DNA of 64,000 nt. It comes from Candidatus Aminicenantes bacterium UBA6228. Its GTDB lineage: Bacteria > Acidobacteriota > Aminicenantia > Aminicenantales > Saccharicenantaceae. Shown piece after piece: positions 34,099-44,691 of the stretch (position 1 is the stretch's first letter; every line of letters begins with the position of its first letter). The stretch is taken from assembly GCA_002441005.1 (NCBI GenBank), contig DJWO01000009.1, forward strand, positions 248,001-312,000, read 5' to 3'. A program made the position numbers and the translations under genes. A model generated the notes under the pieces. It did no database searches, was not told the DNA's origin, and saw nothing but the letters and a program-made list of their open reading frames with translations.

Positions 34099-34357
34099 AT
34101 GAGGTCGGGCCAGCCGATTTCATTTATAATCAATAACTTACCATCCAACCAAACAATGCCTGGTTTTCCTTCCGACCATAGTTATCCATCTAAAAAGGCC
34201 CAAAGCACCAGCTTCTTCTTTTTATCTGAAGCCCGCTTCGAAGGCTAATATCTTAATAAGGCCGGAAAATTGAGTTTTGTTTTATTTATTTTATCTAATT
34301 TTGTCTTTCCGATATTAACTTATTGATAATAAATTAGTTCCGCTGGCCCGACCCCAT
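34099..34357. repeat. Paired inverted repeat, GGGTCGGGCC family
   Basis: Left arm ATGAGGTCGGGCCAGC... through ATAATCAATAACTTA (34099-34140) and right arm, its approximate complement, AACTTATTGATAATAAA... to GGCCCGACCCCAT (34317-34357). The same arms recur at 52577-52766. The 423-base interval 34020-34442 between purM and the amidinohydrolase contains this element and no gene that I can see. Confidence 0.7.
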
Positions 34358-34442
34358 TTTTTGATAAAATTTGAATGCATCGAACCCGCCTCGAAGCGCC
34401 AGAATTGCCCTTAATCAGGCTTTGTTTTAAGATAAAAACGTC

Positions 34443-35324
34443 ATGGCTAAAAAATTCGGTGCACAGAGTATGACCGGCAGGATGACCCGGGTGGTATTGA
34501 AAAGACCAGCTGAAGCTTTTGTGAGCCCGGAGAAAATCGAGCAGGAATGGCAACAGTTAGGCTTTCTGGCCCCACCTGACCTCGCCAGAGCCACCCAGGA
34601 ATTCAGCCAGCTGGAAGAAATCCTCCGCCAGGAAGGAGTGGAAATATTATATTTACCCGCTGACGGTAGAACCACTCTTGACTCAATTTACACTCACGAT
34701 CCGGTGATTGTAACTGAGGCCGGAGCCATCATTCTTCAGATGGGTAAAAAAGAAAGGGCCGGTGAGCCAGAAGCCCTGGAAGAGGCGCTTCGCAGCTGGG
34801 GCATCCCCATTCTCGGCAGGTTGACCGGCACTGCTACGGCTGAAGGCGGCGATCTTCTCTGGCTGGATGAAAAAACGCTGGCTGCCGGCCGCAGCTTTAG
34901 AACCAATCATGAAGGCATTTCGCAGCTCAAGGAAATTTTACAGCCGCTAGGAGTTGAGGTCGTCGCTTATGACCTGCCTTACTGGCACGGGCCCGGCGAA
35001 GTCCTGCACCTGATGAGTTTTATCAGCCTGCTGGATACAAACCTGGCTGTTGTTTATAAGAGGCTTCTGCCTGTGGCCTTTTATGGACTGCTTTTAGCGA
35101 AAGGCTTCGAGCTCATTGATATTCCCGAAGAAGAGTTTGCCACCCAGGGCTGTAATGTCCTGGCCATTGCTCCTCGGCGAGTGGTCATCCTTAAAGGAAA
35201 TCCTGTTACCGCTTGTCTCCTGCGCCACGCCGGCTGCTTTGTTTATGAACTTTCCGGTGAGGAAATCGCCTTTAAAGGTTCAGGTGGTCCCACCTGCCTG
35301 ACCCGCCCCCTTACCCGGGTGTAA
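34443..35324 (+). CDS. Dimethylarginine dimethylaminohydrolase-like amidinohydrolase
   Basis: 293 aa of the pentein (amidinotransferase/DDAH) fold. TLDSIYTHDPVIVTEAGAI, LTGTATAEGGDLLWLDEKTL (substrate Asp/Glu region), the catalytic His in YWHGPGEVLHLMSF and the catalytic Cys in GGPTCLTRPL near the C-terminus fit DDAH and related hydrolases of methylated arginines or peptidyl substrates. Transcribed alone, between a repeat and the CRISPR-Cas locus. Substrate is uncertain. Confidence 0.85.
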   Translation: MAKKFGAQSMTGRMTRVVLKRPAEAFVSPEKIEQEWQQLGFLAPPDLARATQEFSQLEEILRQEGVEILYLPADGRTTLDSIYTHDPVIVTEAGAIILQMGKKERAGEPEALEEALRSWGIPILGRLTGTATAEGGDLLWLDEKTLAAGRSFRTNHEGISQLKEILQPLGVEVVAYDLPYWHGPGEVLHLMSFISLLDTNLAVVYKRLLPVAFYGLLLAKGFELIDIPEEEFATQGCNVLAIAPRRVVILKGNPVTACLLRHAGCFVYELSGEEIAFKGSGGPTCLTRPLTRV

Positions 35325-35989
35325 CAATTCTTGGAATTTCGCAGCTTTACGAAACTCTTTTAGACATTCCTATCGATGTTGCCAGAACATCTACCTTTTT
35401 CGCCAGAGGCGGCCTTGCCCAGCTTCAATTCAAAATATTTTATTGCCACGATAGATCGGGCGATATCCCTGATCATTTAAAGAATGCCCCCTGCCTAAAC
35501 TTTCTTATTCCAGTCGTAATGGAAAACAACCACCTCCATCTCTCCATTGTATGCCTAGGCAAAAGTTAGGTAATACGAATAAATTTTGCTTGAATTTTAT
35601 TTTCCTCTTTTATATTCTGTTTTCTCAACAATTTTTAAAGACTTGCCAGATTGTTGAGTTTTAAGCGAAAAGGGACCGATGGCAATGGGAAACAGTTGTT
35701 CGGTTTATTTAATCTTTCATTCTAAAGAGAAGTGCATTTCCCAATTTTCGGAGAGGACACTTATGGTATCAATCTTAAGAAAATATCTTTCGCGGATGAC
35801 TAAACATTCCAATCCTAGGTTTAATTTTCGTCTGATAAAGGTCATATTGGGAAACAATATCAGTCAGCGCTTGTATGAAATGCCTTTTAGCAGCTGTGCC
35901 GGGCATTACAATTACTTAAATCATAAAAAGACGAATAATTTTCCCGCCAAAAGCAAAACTTGGTTCAGTCAATCAAAGGAGCAATTATC
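35325..35989. other. Intergenic region before the cas operon, mostly decayed sequence
   Basis: 665 bases without a convincing gene. On the minus strand 35404-35475 reads MIRDIARSIVAIKYFELKL then GKAAS, broken by stops around it, which faintly resembles UPF0175 small proteins. An open frame at 35679-36005 (+) overlaps the cas8b start and has no coding character. The part from about 35570 is AT-rich and is the likely promoter region of the cas operon. Confidence 0.35.
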
Positions 35990-37711
35990 ATGCTCACAGC
36001 AATAAAGCAAATTGGAGATTTTTACGATATAGAAGCTCCCTCAAAAAGGCCGTTAGATGCAAAAGTCATATTAATAAAAGTTAATACAGAAACCCAAAAA
36101 TATGAGGGGCTTGAACCTGAAGATTTTGATTCGCAAAAATCAGATATTTATATGTTTAAAGAAGGAAGATCAAAAGGAAACGTTCCATCTCCTTTCTGTC
36201 CACTTACCGAGGCTTCCCGGACTTTGAAGAAAATCCAGGCATGGTTGAATAATTGTGTCAAAATAAAAGCTGACAATTTATCAGACTCAATGCCATTGGT
36301 AAATGAGGCCCTTAATATAATTAAATCGCATAAAGATTCAATCATATCTGATATATCCCAAGTGTCAGAATCAATACCCAAAAAAACCAGAAAGTTTCTC
36401 ACTCTAAAGATAAATAATAAATATCCAGGGCAATATCAGATTTTCAAAAAATCAATAGAAGACATGGATGAAAGAAAGAGAAAAAAATCGTTAAGTATAG
36501 GTACCTGCTCTATTTGTGGGTCGCCAAATAAGGAAGTAAGTGGAACTACTGATGTCTTCAAGTTTTATACTATTGATAAGCCAGGTTTTATAACCGGTGG
36601 GTTTAAAGAGTCCGATGCGTGGAAAAATTATCCCGTTTGTAGTGATTGTAAACAATCGCTTGAGCGAGGAAAGAAATTTATTGAGGAGCATTTAAATTTT
36701 AGATTTTATGGTCTTAATTATCTGCTCATCCCAGAATTAATAATTGGTGATTGGACTCTTTTTAAAGACATTGTTTCAGTTTTAGCTGAAACAAAACAGA
36801 CTTTTTCGCTAACGGAAGTCATAAGAAGGAGGCTAACTGATGACGAGAGCGAAATTCTTGAATATCTTTCCAGCATGAACGATACGTTGGCCATTAACTT
36901 TTTGTTCCTTCAAAAACAACAAAGTGCTGAGAGAATACTTTTATTAATTGAAGATGTTTTGCCGTCCAGATTAAAAAGACTATTTGACGCTAAGGATTAC
37001 GTCGATAATACATTCGGTAATGGGAGAGACAAAGGGTTCAACTTTGGATCATTAAGGGTCTTTTTTTCTAAATCAGATGACAACAAAAAGACACAAGACT
37101 TGAATAAATATTTCCTAGATATAGTAGATAATATCTTCAGAGGAGAAAAAATCAGCTTACAATTCTTGATGAACTTTTTTATGTCGGTTATTCGAAGAGC
37201 GATGATAAACGACGATCAGTTTAACTTTAGTCAGTTTAACTTTAGAGTAAGAGACGGGTTGAAAACGTTGCTTTATCTCCAGTTTCTTGGATTAACAAAC
37301 ATTAAGGAGGGAAACCCAATGGAAAAAGGTCTATTTGAAGGCTTCTTTGAACGCTATGGCAAGACACTAAATACGCCTGCTATACGAGCCGTATTCCTTT
37401 TAGGAGTATTAACGCAACTATTGCTAAATAAACAATATGCCGAAAGAGGCAGCAAACCCTTCTTGAAAAAGCTGAAAGGGTTAAAAATGGACGAAAATGA
37501 TGTTAAGAAACTTTTGCCTGAAGTTCAAAACAAACTTGAGGAATATGATTCTTTCGATCGTGGCAAAAGGCTCATAGCTTCAGAGGCCTCAAAATATCTT
37601 CTGGAGGCTGGAAACGAATGGAAGATGTCAGCCGACGAGATTAATTTCTATTTCGCTTGTGGGATGAACCTGGCTGACGAAATTGCAAAAATAACCTATC
37701 AAATAATTTAA
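35990..37711 (+). CDS. cas8b: Type I-B Cascade large subunit Cas8b (Csh1-like)
   Basis: 573 aa from ATG 35990 (AAAGGA nine bases upstream). Central zinc-binding motif CSICGSP ... YPVCSDCKQSL (about 165-220) and the C-terminal alpha-helical region (MSVIRRAMINDDQF, GVLTQLLLNKQY, YFACGMNLADEI) are typical of Cas8b/Csh1. It recognises the PAM and supports Cas3 recruitment in Cascade. First gene of the operon, 19 bases before cas7. AT-rich with more AAA/ATA codons than flanking housekeeping genes. Confidence 0.88.
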   Translation: MLTAIKQIGDFYDIEAPSKRPLDAKVILIKVNTETQKYEGLEPEDFDSQKSDIYMFKEGRSKGNVPSPFCPLTEASRTLKKIQAWLNNCVKIKADNLSDSMPLVNEALNIIKSHKDSIISDISQVSESIPKKTRKFLTLKINNKYPGQYQIFKKSIEDMDERKRKKSLSIGTCSICGSPNKEVSGTTDVFKFYTIDKPGFITGGFKESDAWKNYPVCSDCKQSLERGKKFIEEHLNFRFYGLNYLLIPELIIGDWTLFKDIVSVLAETKQTFSLTEVIRRRLTDDESEILEYLSSMNDTLAINFLFLQKQQSAERILLLIEDVLPSRLKRLFDAKDYVDNTFGNGRDKGFNFGSLRVFFSKSDDNKKTQDLNKYFLDIVDNIFRGEKISLQFLMNFFMSVIRRAMINDDQFNFSQFNFRVRDGLKTLLYLQFLGLTNIKEGNPMEKGLFEGFFERYGKTLNTPAIRAVFLLGVLTQLLLNKQYAERGSKPFLKKLKGLKMDENDVKKLLPEVQNKLEEYDSFDRGKRLIASEASKYLLEAGNEWKMSADEINFYFACGMNLADEIAKITYQII

Positions 37712-37730
37712 GATAAAAGGAGATAAAAAC

Positions 37731-38648
37731 ATGTCAGAATCAATCAAAAATCGTTCCGAAATTCTTTTCCTTTATGATGTTAAGGATGCCAACCCTAACG
37801 GTGATCCAGTTGACGAAAACAAACCGAGGATAGACGAAGAGACCGGAGTTAATATCGTTACTGATGTTAGATTGAAGAGAACAATTAGAGACTATTTGCA
37901 CGATTATAAAAAACAAGAGATATTCGTATTGGAAGCCAGAGATGAAAAGGGTAATCTAAAAACAAAAGAACAAAGATTACAGGAATTTAATAATAATCCT
38001 AAAGAAGTTATTGACAAATGCATAGATATTCGTCTTTTTGGGGCTACCACAGCCGTTGAAGATAAAACGATGGCTCTCACTGGACCGGTTCAATTCAAAT
38101 TTGGCAGATCTCTCCACAAAGTTGATATGACTTTTATAAAGGGGACAACAGTCATGCCATCCGGAGCTGAAAAGAAACAAGGAACTTTCACTGAAAGATA
38201 TATAGTTCCATATTCTTTAATAGTCTTTTATGGCATTGTAAACGAAACTGCTGCCAGCCAACAGTTAATTCCATTAAGCGGGCAGGATATTTTACTCATG
38301 CTGGAAGCGATCTGGAACGGGACCAAGAATCTCATTTCAGGTACAAAGTTCGGACAGATGCCGAGGTTACTTCTCCAGGTTGTTTACAAGCAGGGACTTA
38401 ATTTCTATATAGGTGAACTCGACAAGCTTATTTCGATATCTACAGATAAAGCAGACGAAGCCCTTCGGGATATTTCAGAAGTAAAGGTTGAAGTTGGACA
38501 GTTAATCGAGGCATTAAAAAAACACAGAGAAAAAATAGAGGCGATACGTTTTAAATTAGACCCGAGAGTATCAATAACCCAAGATAACAAGGATATCAAC
38601 CTGGTAGACGCCTTACAAGATTTCTCCACGCAAGAATTAAGTTTTTAA
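37731..38648 (+). CDS. cas7: Type I-B Cascade backbone Cas7 (Csh2)
   Basis: 305 aa RAMP-fold protein. LFLYDVKDANPNGDPVDENKPRID near the N-terminus and VRLKRTIRDYL are the Csh2/Cas7b hallmark; MALTGPVQFKFGRS lies in the crRNA-binding palm. Polymerises along the crRNA in Cascade. AAAAGGAG upstream of the ATG; 19-base gap from cas8b and 13 bases to cas5. Confidence 0.95.
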   Translation: MSESIKNRSEILFLYDVKDANPNGDPVDENKPRIDEETGVNIVTDVRLKRTIRDYLHDYKKQEIFVLEARDEKGNLKTKEQRLQEFNNNPKEVIDKCIDIRLFGATTAVEDKTMALTGPVQFKFGRSLHKVDMTFIKGTTVMPSGAEKKQGTFTERYIVPYSLIVFYGIVNETAASQQLIPLSGQDILLMLEAIWNGTKNLISGTKFGQMPRLLLQVVYKQGLNFYIGELDKLISISTDKADEALRDISEVKVEVGQLIEALKKHREKIEAIRFKLDPRVSITQDNKDINLVDALQDFSTQELSF

Positions 38649-38661
38649 GTGGAGTAAAGAA

Positions 38662-39390
38662 ATGAGGATAGTCGTTTTCGATATTTGGGGAGATTATGCT
38701 CATTTTCGTAAATTCTATACTACTAGCTCACCTTTAACTTTCTCTTTTCCCCCTCCTCCAACTATTTCTGGTATTCTTGGAGCAATTTATGGTACAGACA
38801 AAGAAACTAATCAATACCTCGATATATTTGGTCCTGCTAATTGTAAAACTGCTATCAGAATACTTAATCCGGTAAAAAAGGTAAGAATCGGAATAAACCT
38901 TCTTGAATCTAAAGGGACAAATCTAAGAGTCCCGATGAGTGACAAAAACCTTGCTCCTCGTACTCAGATAAGAACTGAGTTTATTAAAGATCCTATGTAT
39001 AGAATTTATGCCACCCATACAGATGACAAAGTCATCAGTGTTCTAGGCGAAAAGCTTTTCAAACATGAGCCGGTTTTTTCAGTATCGCTGGGTTTAAGCG
39101 AATTATTGGCCAATTTTAGATTTGTAGGCTACTTCGATTATGAAACAATTGCCGATCATAAACCCGTCGAACTATGCTCGCCATTTACTGCTGAGAATTT
39201 AACGTCTGCAGGGCTGGAGATAGAAGTAGGTAAAAAATATTTCAAAGAAAGGTTGCCTATTTTAATGGACAGAAACAGGGTGGTGGGCAAATATGCAGAT
39301 GTAATTTTTGAACCAGATGGAAAACCAATAAAAGCAAAGGTATTTATTTACCAGAAATTAGAGACGGGAGAAAATATTGCCTTCTTCTAA
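38662..39390 (+). CDS. cas5: Type I-B Cascade subunit Cas5
   Basis: 242 aa. Starts MRIVVFDIWGDYAHFRKFYTT, the Cas5 N-terminal RAMP strand with conserved WGxxAHFR, then FPPPPTISGILGAIYG. Cas5 caps the 5' handle of crRNA. Overlaps the cas3 start by 14 bases. Confidence 0.94.
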   Translation: MRIVVFDIWGDYAHFRKFYTTSSPLTFSFPPPPTISGILGAIYGTDKETNQYLDIFGPANCKTAIRILNPVKKVRIGINLLESKGTNLRVPMSDKNLAPRTQIRTEFIKDPMYRIYATHTDDKVISVLGEKLFKHEPVFSVSLGLSELLANFRFVGYFDYETIADHKPVELCSPFTAENLTSAGLEIEVGKKYFKERLPILMDRNRVVGKYADVIFEPDGKPIKAKVFIYQKLETGENIAFF

Positions 39391-41692
39391 TCTATATTCT
39401 CACCCCGGAAGGCTATTAGAAGACCATCTCCTGGGGGTTGCACGATTCTTTGATTTTTTTCTATCCGAGAAGCCTGAATCAATAAAATCTCAGCTGACAG
39501 ATGTGGGCAGGATAATAAGTCTATCACACGATCTGGGTAAGGCCACTCAATATTTTCAAACTTATCTCCAGGCTGATGAAAAAGACAAATCACGTCTTAA
39601 AAATTTTCCAAATACAAGGCACAGCTTATTTTCTGCAATTTGTGCCTTCTATTTATCTCGCGAGTTAAAGGAGACAAATGATCTCTTGCCTCTGGTCGCT
39701 TTTATAACTGTTCATAGACATCACGGTAATCTTATTGATATATATGATGAGCTATCTCCTTACGATGATAAGGAAACGAATATATTGTTCGATCAGCTAG
39801 AGAGCATAAATCAAGATAGTTTTTCGGTATTAACTAAAACAGTTTATGAAGCGGGTTTACCTTTGTTATTAGATAAGCAAACCATTTCCAGCTGGATTAA
39901 TAATTTTCCCAACGAGCTAAAGATTATTAAAAGAAGCTTGCGCCATAGACACTTCGAAATAAACGATTTTCTCTTGTTAAATCTTTTATACTCATTGCTG
40001 CTTGATGCAGATAAGAGTGATGCTGTCTTCCAGGACCTTCAATTCTTTCAACACAGAATCCCCCTTCCTGACAATCTCGTCGACAATTTCAAAAGGCAAG
40101 CCAAATTCGGTACGTCTCCAATTAACCACTTGAGAGATAAAGCCTATCGAGAAGTGGTAGAAAGAGATATAGATCTAACCAAAAGAATTTATTCCATAAA
40201 CTTGCCAACTGGACTCGGCAAGACATTAGCCTCTTTATCTTTTGCCCTCAAGCTGAGAGAAAAAGCCGGATCTAGCCACCGCATTATTTATGCCCTACCC
40301 TTTTTAAGCATAATCGATCAAAATAGTCTTGTTTTTAATTCCGTTTTAGAAGCAAATGGCATTAAAACCAAAAGCGATATCCTCCTAAAGCATCACCATT
40401 TATCCGATATATATTATTATCTAGACGATAATGAATTTGAACCTGATGAAGCAAAGATTCTGATTGAAGGTTGGAATGCCGAAATCGTTATAACCACTTT
40501 TGCTCAACTTTTCCATTCCCTCCTTACTAACAGAAACAGGAGTCTTCGAAAGTTTCATCGTTTGGCTAATTCTATACTTATCCTTGACGAAGTCCAGTCA
40601 GTGCCAATCAAGTACTGGGAATTGCTGAATGCTGTTCTTAATGAGTTGGCCGGATATCTTAACAGTTATGTAGTCCTCGTTACTGCAACTGAGCCTCTAT
40701 TATTTAGGCCAGACGAGGTGGTCAGGCTGGCCGATAGGGATCTATATTTTAGCTTATTAGATAGAATATCGATTCAATCAAAGATTGACAAGAATATCAC
40801 CCTAAAGGATTTATCGGAATCCTGGGCGTTTGATGATGGCAGTAGCTATCTTATTATTCTGAATACTATAAGTGCCGCAAAAGATTTTTACAATCTGGTA
40901 AAATATTTGAATATACCGACGACATATTTATCTACCCACCTAGTTCCAAAGGAAAGAATAAACCGCATAAAGGATATAAAGGAAGGAAAATATAAATTAG
41001 TGGTTTCAACTCAACTGGTGGAAGCAGGAGTTGATATAGATTTCGATGTTGTCATTCGTGACCTTGCTCCCCTCGACTCAATTAACCAGTCAGCCGGGCG
41101 ATGTAATAGAAACGGGATGGCTAAAGGGAACGTATACGTCTATTCATTGGAAAATGATCAAAAAAAGCCCTATGCTTCTTATATCTATGACCCCGTGCTC
41201 TTATACATAACCAGGAATATATTGGAAGAGCATCCATTAATCTTTGAAAGGGAGTTACTTGCTATTATAGATGAATATTATCAAGAATGCGGAAAACGAA
41301 AATCCCAAGAGATAGCAACAGCCATAAAAGAAGCATTGACAAAATTAAGATATGACAGCCAGGATGATAAGATCTCTATATCAGATTTTAAACTTATAGA
41401 AGAAGATTATCCAAAAATCGACATCTTCGTTGAAGTCGATAAATATGCGAAGGGAATTTGGCAAAAATATACTAATCTTGGGAAGATAAAGAATTTATTT
41501 GAAAGAAAGAAAGCTTTTGACCTTATGAAAGCAGATTTCTATCAATATGTCATCTCAGTACCCAGAAATGTTAAAAATAGGCCTCCTAAATTTGGAGAAA
41601 TGGGATATGTAGAATTCTCAGCTATTCACGATTTCTATGATGATATGACAGGTTTTATTCCAAAAGATGAGAGGTCTGTACTAATAAGCTGA
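39377..41692 (+). CDS. cas3: Cas3 HD nuclease-helicase
   Basis: 771 aa with a TTG start at 39377 inside the end of cas5; no ATG lies before the first HD His (EDHLLGVARF). HD domain: SHDLGK (about 49-54), TRHSLFSAI, VHRHHGNL. Superfamily 2 helicase: Walker A LPTGLGKT (276-283), DEVQ box in ILDEVQSVP (about 400), and motif VI SAGRCNRNG. It unwinds and degrades target DNA after Cascade binding. HD and helicase residues are intact. Confidence 0.95.
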   Translation: MPSSNLYSHPGRLLEDHLLGVARFFDFFLSEKPESIKSQLTDVGRIISLSHDLGKATQYFQTYLQADEKDKSRLKNFPNTRHSLFSAICAFYLSRELKETNDLLPLVAFITVHRHHGNLIDIYDELSPYDDKETNILFDQLESINQDSFSVLTKTVYEAGLPLLLDKQTISSWINNFPNELKIIKRSLRHRHFEINDFLLLNLLYSLLLDADKSDAVFQDLQFFQHRIPLPDNLVDNFKRQAKFGTSPINHLRDKAYREVVERDIDLTKRIYSINLPTGLGKTLASLSFALKLREKAGSSHRIIYALPFLSIIDQNSLVFNSVLEANGIKTKSDILLKHHHLSDIYYYLDDNEFEPDEAKILIEGWNAEIVITTFAQLFHSLLTNRNRSLRKFHRLANSILILDEVQSVPIKYWELLNAVLNELAGYLNSYVVLVTATEPLLFRPDEVVRLADRDLYFSLLDRISIQSKIDKNITLKDLSESWAFDDGSSYLIILNTISAAKDFYNLVKYLNIPTTYLSTHLVPKERINRIKDIKEGKYKLVVSTQLVEAGVDIDFDVVIRDLAPLDSINQSAGRCNRNGMAKGNVYVYSLENDQKKPYASYIYDPVLLYITRNILEEHPLIFERELLAIIDEYYQECGKRKSQEIATAIKEALTKLRYDSQDDKISISDFKLIEEDYPKIDIFVEVDKYAKGIWQKYTNLGKIKNLFERKKAFDLMKADFYQYVISVPRNVKNRPPKFGEMGYVEFSAIHDFYDDMTGFIPKDERSVLIS

Positions 41693-41703
41693 AAAGGAAA
41701 GTA

Positions 41704-42359
41704 ATGGAGATAGTTTCAGTTAAACTCTTTTTTGAGTTGGATTCTCCACTTAAAAAGAATGCTGCCAATAAAATAAGGGGGTATCTGGCTAGCCTTTTGT
41801 GGGACGATCCACTTGCCCATCAGCATGGTTCTAACGGCTACCCAATATATCGATATCCGCGTGTCCAGTATAAAATTATAAATAACTCTTTCCTTTTGAT
41901 AGCCTTTAATGAAGGGGTAAAAACAGCTGAAAGGATCTTCCATGATATTGAAACCATAAACATAGATGGGAGCTGGAAAGATATATTATTAAAAGCATTA
42001 GAAAACTATGAAGCCAGTTTTGCGATAACGAACCAGCCTGTTTCCTACTCCTTCCTTACTCCCTGGCTGGCCCTCAATGAAAAAAATTATGAGCAATATC
42101 AGAAGTTTGGCACCTGGTCGGAAAGAAAGGAACTTTTGGAGAATATTCTCATCGGTAATATTCTCTCTATGTCTAAAAGCCTCGGTTATACAGTTCCCCA
42201 GCCGATAAAAGCGGAAATAGGCAAAATGCGTGAAGTCAAAACCAGGTTAAAAGACGTACCAATGTTAGGTTTTCTTGGGACATTCTCCGTCAATTTTGAA
42301 ATCCCTGATTACTGGGGCGTTGGCAAATCAGTATCCAGAGGATTTGGAACCTTAATAAA

Positions 42360-42375
<16 letters not shown>
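41704..42375 (+). CDS. cas6: CRISPR repeat endoribonuclease Cas6
   Basis: 223 aa RAMP protein. HQHGSNGYPIYRYPRVQYKII in the N-terminal ferredoxin domain (HQH and RYPRVQYK are Cas6 features) and a C-terminal glycine-rich loop GVGKSVSRGFGTLI. It cuts precursor crRNA in the repeat, leaving an 8-nt handle that for this array would be ATTGAAAC. It lies after cas3, not first as in many type I-B loci. Overlaps cas1 by 16 bases. Confidence 0.88.
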
Positions 42376-43641
<1,266 letters not shown>

Positions 43642-43650
43642 ACTATTGTT

Positions 43651-44373
43651 ATGAAAGATACAGAAAAAGTAGGTTCCGAATCGCCCGGGGTTGATGAGAC
43701 CGTTAAATTGACTAATTTAGAAGCGGGCAAAATTGATGCCGACAGCAAGATTGTTACCGGCTCCCAACAACCTTCTGATTTGGATGACGAAAGAACTCCA
43801 ATGATTACGGCTTCGGAGCTTATCGAATACCTATATTGTCCCAGATTTACCTATTTTTTAAATTGTCTGAAGATCCCTCAACACGAAGCATTGAGATACA
43901 AGGTCCTCAAGGGGCGAGAGCTTCATGAGAAAAAGGAAAAAACAAATGTTGATTACATACGCAAAAGACTGGGCTGCATTAAAAAGGAAGTTTCGGTTTA
44001 CCTGGCTTCTAAAAAACTAAAAATAAGAGGAATTGTGGATGAGGTGCTGTTCCTGAATGATGGTACACTGGCCCCCTTTGATTATAAGCTGACAGAATAT
44101 GATGAATTCATTTTTAGAACTCATCGTGTTCAATCAACTGTCTATGCTATGCTGATAATGGAGAATTATGGAAACCCAGTAAGGCGGGGCTTTATTTGCT
44201 ATGCCAAAAGCAAGAATCTTGTTAAGGAATTAGTTTATAGGGAGGAAGACTTTGCAGCTACCAAAGAAATAATAAATGAGATCTTTGCGATAATATTAGA
44301 GGGATTCTACCCAAAGAAGACCAGATGGCCGAATCGTTGCATCGATTGCTGCTATCGCAATATTTGTGTTTAA
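43651..44373 (+). CDS. cas4: CRISPR adaptation exonuclease Cas4 with N-terminal extension
   Basis: 240 aa. Cas4/RecB-nuclease core: ITASELIEYLYCPRFTYF (first cluster Cys), GIVDEVLF, APFDYKLTEYDEF (catalytic Asp/Lys), QSTVYAMLIM, and the C-terminal CIDCCYRNICV cluster. Processes prespacers and checks the PAM. About 50 acidic, low-complexity residues precede the core; an internal ATG at 43801 would yield the usual approximately 190 aa protein. Both starts have weak ribosome-binding sites. It follows cas2, whereas in type I-B it usually precedes cas1. Confidence 0.9.
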   Translation: MKDTEKVGSESPGVDETVKLTNLEAGKIDADSKIVTGSQQPSDLDDERTPMITASELIEYLYCPRFTYFLNCLKIPQHEALRYKVLKGRELHEKKEKTNVDYIRKRLGCIKKEVSVYLASKKLKIRGIVDEVLFLNDGTLAPFDYKLTEYDEFIFRTHRVQSTVYAMLIMENYGNPVRRGFICYAKSKNLVKELVYREEDFAATKEIINEIFAIILEGFYPKKTRWPNRCIDCCYRNICV

Positions 44374-44691
44374 ATCGAGAGGATAAATGAGTATAATTAA
44401 AACAAAGCTGAGGATAAAAACCTGGGCGAGGAAAAAGTCGGTTTTCCAAGAGCCGAGTATTTTCAGGTGGAAGAACCTCGTTCTCAGGCGATTAGCGAAC
44501 GAAATTTATAAAATAATTTGGGTTGGCCATAAGCATGTTATTGATTGGCAATAAGTTAGACAGAGCAAAAGCATGTCAAATTGTTATAAAATGAGTAAAA
44601 ATGCACACTATTTGGGCAGATCCTGATGAAAAAGATGCCAAGTAAACTAAGGAGAAAGTATGAGATTTTGAATATTTACAGGCAAAATGCA
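44374..44691 (+). promoter_or_regulatory. CRISPR leader region
   Basis: AT-rich stretch between cas4 and the first repeat. It holds direct copies of AGCATGT (about 44532 and 44571), an inverted TTATTG/CAATAA (about 44538-44554) and TATAAAAT (44585-44592), a possible -10 element for the array transcript. The intact, identical first repeats and the adjacent cas1-cas2-cas4 place the leader at this end. Confidence 0.6.
44387..44554 (+). CDS. Possible small basic protein after cas4, 55 aa
   Basis: ATG preceded by GAGAGGATAA, 13 bases after the cas4 stop, same strand. The 55 codons contain no stop although the region is AT-rich. The product (MSIIKTKLRIKTWARKKSVF ... IIWVGHKHVIDWQ) is strongly basic with several Trp, compatible with nucleic-acid binding. 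It overlaps the presumed leader of the CRISPR array, so chance openness is possible. No family recognised. Confidence 0.35.
   Translation: MSIIKTKLRIKTWARKKSVFQEPSIFRWKNLVLRRLANEIYKIIWVGHKHVIDWQ

Noticed and set aside
35679..36005. 108-codon plus-strand open frame upstream of and overlapping cas8b
   Set aside because: No ribosome-binding site of note, no protein-like composition, and it overlaps the well-supported cas8b start in another frame.
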